The notes under the pieces: generated by a model
Database searches by the model: none
What the model was told of the DNA's origin: nothing
What the model saw: only the letters and a program-made list of their open reading frames with translations
Assembly (NCBI GenBank): GCA_022728415.1
Contig: JAIJJM010000202.1
Span: 1 to 5,019, forward strand
Source: Collinsella sp.
GTDB taxonomy: Bacteria > Actinomycetota > Coriobacteriia > Coriobacteriales > Coriobacteriaceae
Direction: 5' to 3'
DNA: 5,019 bases
Program-made: the position numbers and the translations under genes
In this document: positions 1 through 5,019 of the stretch, one piece after another
Layout: each line of letters starts with the position of its first letter
Numbering within the stretch: position 1 is the first letter of the stretch

Positions 1-95
1 TCAAGGCATTTACGGGAGAAAAAATCGGCTCAAACATGAAGAAATGAAATGACTGAGTCAGCCGAGAAGAATTTCCCCGCTTATTCGCACCTTCC
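1..95 (+). mobile_element. IS5 right end (partial, element continues upstream of window)
   Basis: These bases match the terminal non-coding segment of IS5 as I remember it, downstream of the transposase (insH) stop codon, through to the terminal inverted repeat. All three forward frames are closed by stops at or before base 57, so no coding sequence is present here. IS5 is about 1.2 kb and its main transposase gene reads toward this right end, so the unseen transposase gene should lie upstream on the + strand. The element ends at base 95, inside the chaperone gene yhcA, and the next four bases are a typical IS5 target. The recognition rests on recalled IS5 sequence, supported by the terminal repeat and the target-site match. 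Confidence 0.93.
80..95 (-). repeat. IS5 right terminal inverted repeat (16 bp)
   Basis: Read on the minus strand from base 95 to 80 the sequence is GGAAGGTGCGAATAAG. This is the IS5 right terminal repeat and differs by one base from the known left repeat (GGAAGGTGCGAACAAG). It fixes the element boundary at base 95. Confidence 0.92.
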
Positions 96-99
96 CTAG
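96..99. repeat. IS5 target-site duplication copy (CTAG)
   Basis: The four bases next to the IS5 end are CTAG, which fits the IS5 target consensus YTAR and its 4-bp duplication. The partner copy should lie just before the left end of IS5, outside the window. Joining the two copies would restore the original yhcA reading frame. Confidence 0.8.
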
Positions 100-658
100 T
101 ATTAATATTAAGAATACAGATGATCATCCTTCATTGCTTTACACCACCATTGTTGATTTGCCTGAAAGCAATAAATCAATTCGTTTAATCCCGACTCAGC
201 CCGTTATTCGTGTTGAAGCCGGTCAAGTACAACAGGTTCGATTTTTACTTCAGGCGACTGTTCCTCTGCAATCAGAAGAGCTGAAACGCGTAACGTTCGA
301 AGGTATTCCACCAAAAGATGACAAGAGCAGCAGAGTTACTGTTTCAATTCGTCAGGATCTACCTGTACTGATCCACCCGGCTTCCCTGCCGGAAGAGCGA
401 GAGACCTGGAAATTCCTGGAATGGCGTAAAAATGGCGACCAAATTGAGATTAGCAACCCCAGTAATTATGTCGTTCGTATGACCTTACAATTTAAAACGC
501 TCCCTTCAGGAAAAACGGGGGCTATAAATAAGACCTATTTTCTACCACACACCAGTACAACTACTGCATTAACAAACGCTACGGATACAAAAGTCGAGTT
601 TTACCCAGCCAGCCGATATGGTTATCGCGGTAATAAATATGTCACTGACTTAAAATAA
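96..658 (+). pseudogene. yhcA: Fimbrial chaperone YhcA, 5' end removed by IS5 insertion
   Basis: This is the 3' remnant of a PapD-like periplasmic chaperone, the protein that folds pilin subunits and delivers them to the usher. The open frame runs from the serine codon at 98 to TAA at 656-658 and gives 186 residues; intact YhcA is about 224. The remnant starts in the B1 strand region (I-N-I-K-N-T-D-D). It keeps the F1-G1 region with alternating hydrophobics (about 206-255) that donates a strand to subunits, and the domain-2 motif N-P-S-N-Y at 455-469. The signal peptide and first strand, which carries the conserved cleft arginine in PapD, are missing. The next in-frame TTG (134) has no signal peptide or clear ribosome binding site after it, so any product would stay in the cytoplasm. 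A 20-bp gap separates it from yhcD. Reading through from IS5 meets an in-frame stop at 50-52. Confidence 0.9.
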
Positions 659-666
659 CTTTGCCT

Positions 667-670
667 GGAG
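667..670 (+). promoter_or_regulatory. Ribosome binding site of yhcD
   Basis: GGAG lies 8 bases before the ATG at 679. It supports that start over the in-frame TTG at 661, which would overlap the site and add six residues ahead of a normal signal peptide. Confidence 0.7.
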
Positions 671-678
671 CGACAAGG

Positions 679-3060
679 ATGTTAAAAAAAACGTTACTGG
701 CCTACACCATTGGTTTTGCCTTTTCTCCCCCAGCCAATGCAGATGGTATAGAGATTGCCGCTGTTGATTTTGATCGGGAAACATTAAAATCACTAGGTGT
801 AGATCCTAATATATCGCATTATTTTTCCCGTTCAGCCCGTTTTTTGCCAGGTGAATATTCACTGATAGTATCAGTAAATGGCGAAAAAAAAGGCAACATT
901 GCTACGCGCTTTGATGAAAATGGCGACATTTGTCTTGATCAGGCATTTCTGCAACAAGCCGGTTTAAAAATTCCTTCTGAAGAAAAAAATGGCTGTTACG
1001 ACTATATATTGTCCTACCCGGGTACCACAATCACACCATTACCTAACCAGGAAGCGTTAGATATTATCGTTTCACCACAGGCGATCATTCCCATAGGGTT
1101 GGATCTCACAAACGCAGCAACTGGTGGAACAGCTGCGCTGCTAAACTACTCTCTGATGAGCAGCCGTGCAGAATTTTCTAATGGGAGTTCGGACTACTCC
1201 CAGGCTGCACTTGAAGGCGGGATTAATATTAATGACTGGATGTTACGCAGCCATCAGTTCCTTACACAAACAAATGGCACATTCAGTAACCAGAACTCGT
1301 CAACCTACCTTCAACGTACCTTTACAGATCTTAAAACACTCATGCGAGCAGGTGAAGTTAACCTCAATAATAGCGTGTTGGAAGGAGCCAGTATTTACGG
1401 TATCGAAATCGCACCGGACAACGCATTGCAAACCAGCGGCAGTGGTGTGCAAGTTACTGGTATAGCCAACACCTCTCAGGCTCGTGTCGAGATTCGTCAA
1501 CAAGGAGTTTTAATTCATTCCATTCTGGTTCCTGCGGGCGCATTCACTATCCCTGATGTACCTGTTCGCAATGGTAATAGTGATCTTAATGTCACCGTTG
1601 TCGAAACAGACGGTAGTTCGCACAACTATATTGTTCCCTCCACCCTGTTTAATCAGCATGTAGAAAGCTTCCAGGGTTATCGCTTCGCGATAGGGCGGGT
1701 AGACGATGACTATGACGAATCACCTTGGGTAATTAGTGCATCGAGCGGATGGAATCTGACACGCTGGAGTGCAATGAACGGCGGCGTTATCGTAGCAGAA
1801 AATTATCAGGCGGCATCAATCCGGTCGAGTCTGGTTCCCCTGCCCGATTTAACAGTGAGCAGCCAAATTAGTACATCGCAGGATACGAAAGACTCACTGC
1901 AAGGACAGAAATATCGTCTTGACGCGAACTACAATCTCCCATTTTCACTTGGGCTAACAACCAGCCTCACTCGATCTGATCGCCATTATCGCGAACTGTC
2001 TGAAGCGATTGATGATGATTATACCGATCCGACTAAAAGCACTTATGCGCTTGGTTTAAACTGGTCTAACTCCATTCTGGGTGGTTTCAACATCAGTGGC
2101 TATAAAACATATAGTTACGACGGTGACAATGACTCAAGCAACCTTAATATTAACTGGAACAAAGCGTTCAAACACGCCACGGTTTCCGTCAACTGGCAGC
2201 ATCAACTTAGTGCTTCAGAAAATAATGAAGACGATGGTGATCTGTTCTACGTCAACATCAGTATTCCATTTGGCAGATCAAACACCGCCACACTGTATAC
2301 TCGCCATGACGATCATAAAACCCACTATGGTACTGGTGTCATGGGAGTCGTCTCAGATGAGATGTCCTACTATGTGAATGCTGAACGAGATCACGACGAA
2401 CGTGAAACGAGCTTGAACGGCAGTATCAGTTCCAATCTCCATTACACCCAAGTCAGCCTTGCCGCAGGAGCAAGCGGCAGTGATAGCCGTACTTACAACG
2501 GTACGATGTCAGGTGGTATTGCCGTACATGATCAGGGAGTGACCTTTTCACCGTGGACTATCAATGACACTTTCGCCATCGCAAAAATGGATAACAATAT
2601 TGCAGGTGTCAGAATTACATCTCAGGCAGGCCCAGTATGGACAGATTTTCGGGGTAATGCCGTCATTCCATCAATCCAGCCGTGGCGAACATCAGGAGTT
2701 GAGATCGATACCGCCAGCTTGCCAAAAAATGTCGATATCGGTAACGGCACAAAAATGATCAAACAAGGCCGTGGTGCAGTAGGGAAAGTCGGATTCAGTG
2801 CGATAACACAACGCCGTGCATTACTCAATATCACACTTTCCGACGGCAAAAAACTGCCCAGAGGCGTTGCGATTGAAGATAGTGAAGGCAACTATCTGAC
2901 AACATCAGTGGATGACGGTGTTGTATTCCTCAATAACATCAAACCGGACATGGTGCTAGATATAAAAGATGAGCAGCAATCATGCCGTATTCACCTTACA
3001 TTCCCAGAAGATGCACCAAAAGATGTGTTCTATGAGACAGCAACAGGAGAGTGCCAATGA
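679..3060 (+). CDS. yhcD: Outer membrane fimbrial usher YhcD
   Basis: This is an outer membrane usher of the chaperone-usher pathway: a pore that accepts chaperone-subunit complexes and polymerises them to the cell surface. The product is 793 residues, the K-12 YhcD length and slightly short for ushers (about 800-870). Residues 1-21 are a signal peptide ending A-N-A. The periplasmic N-terminal domain (about 22-145) has the usher pattern L-P-G-E-Y with V-N-G (56-68) and a probable C85-C106 disulfide. A long 24-strand-type barrel follows, interrupted by the plug domain at about 255-324, which contains the family pattern P-A-G-A-F-T-I-P-D. The C-terminal periplasmic domains end with C769 and C792, the last Cys one residue from the end, as in other ushers. 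There is no frameshift or internal stop. It lies 20 bp after the yhcA remnant and overlaps yhcE by 4 bp. The gene is intact, but its cognate chaperone is broken. Confidence 0.96.
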   Translation: MLKKTLLAYTIGFAFSPPANADGIEIAAVDFDRETLKSLGVDPNISHYFSRSARFLPGEYSLIVSVNGEKKGNIATRFDENGDICLDQAFLQQAGLKIPSEEKNGCYDYILSYPGTTITPLPNQEALDIIVSPQAIIPIGLDLTNAATGGTAALLNYSLMSSRAEFSNGSSDYSQAALEGGININDWMLRSHQFLTQTNGTFSNQNSSTYLQRTFTDLKTLMRAGEVNLNNSVLEGASIYGIEIAPDNALQTSGSGVQVTGIANTSQARVEIRQQGVLIHSILVPAGAFTIPDVPVRNGNSDLNVTVVETDGSSHNYIVPSTLFNQHVESFQGYRFAIGRVDDDYDESPWVISASSGWNLTRWSAMNGGVIVAENYQAASIRSSLVPLPDLTVSSQISTSQDTKDSLQGQKYRLDANYNLPFSLGLTTSLTRSDRHYRELSEAIDDDYTDPTKSTYALGLNWSNSILGGFNISGYKTYSYDGDNDSSNLNINWNKAFKHATVSVNWQHQLSASENNEDDGDLFYVNISIPFGRSNTATLYTRHDDHKTHYGTGVMGVVSDEMSYYVNAERDHDERETSLNGSISSNLHYTQVSLAAGASGSDSRTYNGTMSGGIAVHDQGVTFSPWTINDTFAIAKMDNNIAGVRITSQAGPVWTDFRGNAVIPSIQPWRTSGVEIDTASLPKNVDIGNGTKMIKQGRGAVGKVGFSAITQRRALLNITLSDGKKLPRGVAIEDSEGNYLTTSVDDGVVFLNNIKPDMVLDIKDEQQSCRIHLTFPEDAPKDVFYETATGECQ
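3045..3049 (+). promoter_or_regulatory. Ribosome binding site of yhcE
   Basis: AGGAG lies inside the end of yhcD, 7 bases before the ATG at 3057. It favours that ATG over the in-frame GTG at 3051, which sits only one base after the site and would add just two residues (M-P) before the signal peptide. Confidence 0.75.
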
Positions 3061-3602
3061 AACGGATAATAACAGGATGCCTGCTGCTGAACTTCGCCAT
3101 GGCCGCTCAGGCAGAGTGTAATATCTCCAGTAGCATACAAAATATCGACTATGGCAAACGAAGTGCTGCCATGCGCCAAGTTGACCGGGGTAAAACAACA
3201 CAATTAGCAGACAGAACAATCACGCTGGTAATGCAATGCGATCAGGACGCTCATATTCGTGTTCAGTTGAATACCGCTAATATTTCCAACAACGGATTTG
3301 GATTTGGCCCGAATGGTTCATTAAATCTGATCGCCAGCGATGCATTTTCAGGTAGTAACAATCTCGACCTGGCGTTAGCCAGTGGCAAAAATGACAATCC
3401 GGGCAGCACAGGAACAGCATCAATTAGTACTTCCCCCAATAATTGGCTGGTGTTTATGCAAAATGGTCAAGAAGTGGTAATTGATAGCGGTAAAAGCGTT
3501 AGCCTCACACTGACAATGGCTCCAGCTTTTAAGGATGAAGGGGAACTAACCGACATGACAGATATTACAGGCAATCTGACGGTCCTGGTGGAGGCAAAAT
3601 GA
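3057..3602 (+). CDS. yhcE: Fimbrial pilin-like subunit YhcE (intact)
   Basis: This encodes a 181-residue exported protein, probably a minor or terminal subunit of the yhc fibre. Residues 1-19 form a signal peptide (basic M-K-R, hydrophobic core, A-Q-A cleavage). The mature protein is almost free of Lys/Arg clusters, rich in Ser, Asn, Gly and Thr, and has two cysteines, C21 and C61, spaced as in pilin-type folds. Y32-G33, eleven residues after the first Cys, is a common feature of such subunits. The C terminus alternates hydrophobic residues (L-T-V-L-V), as expected for chaperone binding, but lacks the usual penultimate tyrosine. Cys is the second mature residue, so there is no N-terminal donor-strand extension. 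ATGA overlaps join it to yhcD and yhcF, which indicates translational coupling. In K-12 MG1655 this gene is split by IS5; here it is whole. Its exact role and receptor are unknown. Confidence 0.9.
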   Translation: MKRIITGCLLLNFAMAAQAECNISSSIQNIDYGKRSAAMRQVDRGKTTQLADRTITLVMQCDQDAHIRVQLNTANISNNGFGFGPNGSLNLIASDAFSGSNNLDLALASGKNDNPGSTGTASISTSPNNWLVFMQNGQEVVIDSGKSVSLTLTMAPAFKDEGELTDMTDITGNLTVLVEAK

Positions 3603-4315
3603 ACAATGTAAAATTACTGATTGCCGGAAGTGCCTTTTTTGCCATGTCAGCGCAAGCCGCTGATAGAGTATCAATTGACGTTAAGGTGACTCTGGAAGCT
3701 GCAGCTTGTACTCCAATACTAAGCAACGGCGGAGTTGTTAACTTCGGTAGTCATTCAGTCAATAGACTTTCAACGCAGCACTACACACAGATTGGAACAC
3801 GTAATATTAATATGACTATAACTTGCGAATCCGCTACCGGCATTGCGATTACCGCTCGTGATACACGAATGGATAGTATGACCACCGGAAAAGATAGTGG
3901 GGGTCAGAGTGGTGTAAAATATACCTTAAATGGCGGAGGTTATATTAGCCAGACAACGCGCTTATTCGGCTTAGGGAAAACAAAAGATAATAAAAATATC
4001 GGTAGTTATGCCGTGTTAATTGATAGCAACAACATTAGTGCCAGCAATGGTAGCCAGACGTTAGCTGTATCAATAGCAGGTGCAGATGCCGTCATAACAG
4101 GGCAAAAAAGAGCATGGCAAACGCTCACCGCTTATCCGCTTGCAGTCGATCAAAGCTATTATTACACCTTTGTAAAACCAGGTGAAACAACCCCAACTCC
4201 TGTAACGAACGCCATTATACCGCTTCAGGTGAGCGCATCTATCGCGAATGATTTAGGCGGTTCAGAAAAAATCGAACTTGATGGGAAAGCTGTGATAAGC
4301 GTAGTCTACTTGTGA
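3599..4315 (+). CDS. yhcF: Fimbrial-like exported subunit YhcF (DUF1120 family)
   Basis: This encodes a 238-residue secreted protein of the DUF1120 family, which is associated with fimbrial operons; the length equals K-12 YhcF. Residues 1-20 are a signal peptide ending A-Q-A. The mature protein begins with about 16 residues of alternating hydrophobics (V-S-I-D-V-K-V-T-L) before C37, resembling the donor-strand extension of pilins. C37 and C76 probably form a disulfide, and F49-G50 follows at the usual distance. The C terminus, I-S-V-V-Y-L, has the alternating pattern with penultimate Tyr seen in chaperone-binding pilin strands. It resembles GltF, encoded just upstream of yhcA in K-12, especially at A-C-T-P and at the C-terminal strand (from memory). 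GGAGG at 3590-3594 lies 4 bases before the ATG, which overlaps the yhcE stop. It is probably the main structural subunit, though this has not been shown. Confidence 0.93.
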   Translation: MNNVKLLIAGSAFFAMSAQAADRVSIDVKVTLEAAACTPILSNGGVVNFGSHSVNRLSTQHYTQIGTRNINMTITCESATGIAITARDTRMDSMTTGKDSGGQSGVKYTLNGGGYISQTTRLFGLGKTKDNKNIGSYAVLIDSNNISASNGSQTLAVSIAGADAVITGQKRAWQTLTAYPLAVDQSYYYTFVKPGETTPTPVTNAIIPLQVSASIANDLGGSEKIELDGKAVISVVYL

Positions 4316-4499
4316 TAACAATGCCGGACAGGAGTACTATCAGGCATTCGTTTTATACGATCGGTTAATGTTTCAGGAAAGCTCTTCGCATATCTTGGGG
4401 AAAGTAAATGTAATACGCTGTTCTTAATTGTTCAGTGCTCACCCCCCAGAGTATAGCTCATTCCATTATTCAACTTAGCTCCATATAAAGGGACAGATA
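4316..4499. other. Intergenic region between yhcF and yhcG
   Basis: No gene is visible in these 184 bases. They hold a weak hairpin just after yhcF (listed separately). A poor sigma70 candidate, TTCGCA (4385-4390) with an 18-bp spacer to TGTAAT (4409-4414), could serve yhcG. A TATAAA at 4484-4489 lies too close to the yhcG start and lacks a good -35. The change from tightly overlapping fimbrial genes to a long gap suggests yhcG is a separate transcription unit. No operator or riboswitch is recognisable. Confidence 0.4.
4320..4354 (+). terminator. Possible weak terminator or degenerate REP-like hairpin after yhcF
   Basis: AATGCC (4320-4325) pairs with GGCATT (4343-4348) around a 17-base loop, followed by CG and a run of only four T (4351-4354). 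The position four bases after the yhcF stop suits a terminator, but the stem is short and the T run poor. The GCCGGA and ATCAGGC segments also resemble the ends of a decayed REP element. Confidence 0.3.
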
Positions 4500-5019
4500 A
4501 TGGAATCGCTCTCAGAAGGAACCACAGCAGGCTACCAGCAAATCCACGACGGTATTATTCATCTGGTCGATAGCGCCCGGACGGAAACGGTACGTAGCGT
4601 TAACGCGTTAATGACCGCGACGTACCAGGAAATTGGCCGACGAATTGTCGAATTTGAACAAGGTGGCGAGGCCAGGGCTGCGTATGGTGCGCAGCTAATC
4701 AAGCGACTATCAAAGGATTTATGTCTAAGGTATAAGCGTGGGTTCTCTGCAAAAAACTTACGCCAAATGAGGCTTTTTTACCTCTTTTTTCAACATGTTG
4801 AAATTCGCCAGACAATGTCTGGCGAATTAACACCATTGGGAATTCCGCAGACACCGTCTGCAGAATTCCCATCGGCAAAGATTTGGCAGACGCTGTCTGC
4901 CAAATCTTTCCCCTTGCCCAGGTCCACCTACGTCCGTTTACTTTCCGTTAAAAACGCTGACGCCCGCAGCTTTTATGAAAAAGAGACGCTCCGCTGTGGC
5001 TGGTCTGTTCGCCAGCTAG
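4500..5019 (+). CDS. yhcG: YhcG, DUF1016 family nuclease-like protein, N-terminal part (runs off window)
   Basis: This is the first 173 codons of YhcG (375 residues in K-12); the frame is still open at the window end. The family has an N-terminal DUF1016_N domain, predicted to be helical and possibly nucleic-acid binding, and a C-terminal PDDEXK nuclease-type domain that would lie downstream of this window, so no catalytic residue can be checked. Visible family features are E-I-G-R-R-I-V-E (44-51), the helix S-A-K-N-L-R-Q-M-R ending near residue 90, and Y-V-R-L-L-S-V-K-N with the W-S-V-R-Q-L helix near the end. Between the two helical parts sits a 39-residue insert of three 13-residue repeats (102-140). 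AAGGGA at 4488-4493 is a suitable ribosome binding site. There is no signal peptide, so the protein is cytoplasmic. Two positions normally Trp in the family appear to be Q43 and R141. The function is unproven. Confidence 0.9.
   Translation, partial: MESLSEGTTAGYQQIHDGIIHLVDSARTETVRSVNALMTATYQEIGRRIVEFEQGGEARAAYGAQLIKRLSKDLCLRYKRGFSAKNLRQMRLFYLFFQHVEIRQTMSGELTPLGIPQTPSAEFPSAKIWQTLSAKSFPLPRSTYVRLLSVKNADARSFYEKETLRCGWSVRQL
4788..4803. repeat. Perfect 16-bp palindrome abutting the yhcG repeat array
   Basis: TTTCAACATGTTGAAA is fully self-complementary with no spacer. It encodes F-Q-H-V-E (residues 97-101) and overlaps the first array palindrome by two bases. Its centre (4795.5) is 19.5 bp before the first array centre, half the array period; this may be coincidence. 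Confidence 0.85.
4802..4828. repeat. Palindrome 1 of the yhcG array
   Basis: The 13-base arms 4802-4814 and 4816-4828 are perfectly complementary around a single central base (4815). The core is CAGACAATGTCTG, read as Q-T-M-S-G. As mRNA it would form a stem of about 12 bp with a three-base loop. Confidence 0.95.
4837..4871. repeat. Palindrome 2 of the yhcG array
   Basis: Arms 4837-4852 and 4856-4871 are complementary over 16 bases with one mismatch (C4846 against A4862) and a three-base loop, ACC. The core is read as Q-T-P-S-A. Confidence 0.93.
4877..4909. repeat. Palindrome 3 of the yhcG array
   Basis: Arms 4877-4891 and 4895-4909 are perfectly complementary over 15 bases around the three-base loop GCT. 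The core is read as Q-T-L-S-A, preceded by I-W and followed by K-S-F. Confidence 0.95.

Larger units (their letters stand above)
4803..4919 (+). repeat. Tandem array of three 39-bp (13-residue) palindromic units within yhcG
   Basis: The units are 4803-4841, 4842-4880 and 4881-4919, residues 102-114, 115-127 and 128-140. Each begins with Ile and has the core Q-T-x-S-[AG]-[EK]. Conserved DNA is essentially CAGAC, three variable bases, then GTCTG, centred at 4815, 4854 and 4893, so the spacing is exactly 39 bp both times. Outside the core the units differ in both base and amino acid sequence. This is not a simple recent duplication. Confidence 0.9.

Noticed and set aside
53..133. Open reading frame running from IS5 into yhcA with a chaperone-like peptide (I-S-P-L-I-R-T-F-P)
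   Set aside because: These residues are encoded by the IS5 terminal repeat, not by yhcA. The frame has a stop at 50-52 and no good start codon or signal peptide.
134..658. TTG at 134 as a genuine start for a 174-residue protein
   Set aside because: There is no convincing ribosome binding site, no signal peptide, and it starts in the middle of a chaperone domain. It is the remnant of an interrupted gene.
661..678. TTG at 661 as the yhcD start
   Set aside because: It would precede the GGAG ribosome binding site and add six residues before a normal signal peptide. ATG 679 gives the expected 793 residues.
2622..3219. Minus-strand open frames over the end of yhcD and start of yhcE
   Set aside because: They overlie well-supported genes on the + strand, lack ribosome binding sites and resemble no known protein.
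4368..4427. Small open frame of 19 codons starting ATG in the yhcF-yhcG gap
   Set aside because: It has no clear ribosome binding site, no recognisable product, and such short frames are expected by chance.
4802..4828. Rho-independent terminator inside yhcG
   Set aside because: The hairpin is not followed by a T run and the reading frame continues through it with strong family matches downstream.
4802..4909. CRISPR array or shufflon-type recombination sites
   Set aside because: The units are only 39 bp apart with no conserved repeat plus unique spacer pattern, lie in a continuous coding frame, and do not resemble known recombinase crossover sites.

Overview
The window comes from Escherichia coli or a very close relative such as Shigella. 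Gene order and protein sequences match the yhc fimbrial locus that in E. coli K-12 lies between gltF and the nan (sialic acid) genes: yhcA, yhcD, yhcE, yhcF, then yhcG. All genes are on the + strand. I identified them from memory of the families and of the K-12 map, not by a search.

Bases 1-95 are the right end of an IS5 element. It finishes in the 16-bp terminal inverted repeat at 80-95 and is followed by CTAG (96-99), which fits the IS5 target rule YTAR. The element is inserted inside yhcA, the periplasmic chaperone gene. Only the 3' part of yhcA remains (96-658), without its signal peptide and first beta strand, so it is a pseudogene. Next come an intact outer membrane usher, yhcD (679-3060), and two intact exported pilin-like subunits, yhcE (3057-3602) and yhcF (3599-4315). 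These three genes are packed with ATGA start/stop overlaps. In a normal chaperone-usher pathway the chaperone carries the subunits across the periplasm to the usher, so this operon should be unable to assemble fibres unless another chaperone substitutes. In K-12 MG1655 the same operon is broken by IS5 in yhcE instead. Here yhcE is whole and the break is in yhcA.

A 184-bp intergenic stretch (4316-4499) holds a weak terminator-like hairpin and only a poor promoter candidate. It is followed by the first 173 codons of yhcG (4500 to the window end), a DUF1016/PDDEXK-family nuclease-like protein whose catalytic domain lies outside the window.

The most unusual structure is inside yhcG. Three near-perfect palindromes are centred exactly 39 bp apart (4815, 4854, 4893). 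Each is built on CAGAC-NNN-GTCTG and together they encode three 13-residue repeats with the core Q-T-x-S-[AG]. Outside the shared core the arms differ from unit to unit, yet each arm is complementary to its own partner. A fourth, perfect 16-bp palindrome abuts the array at 4788-4803.
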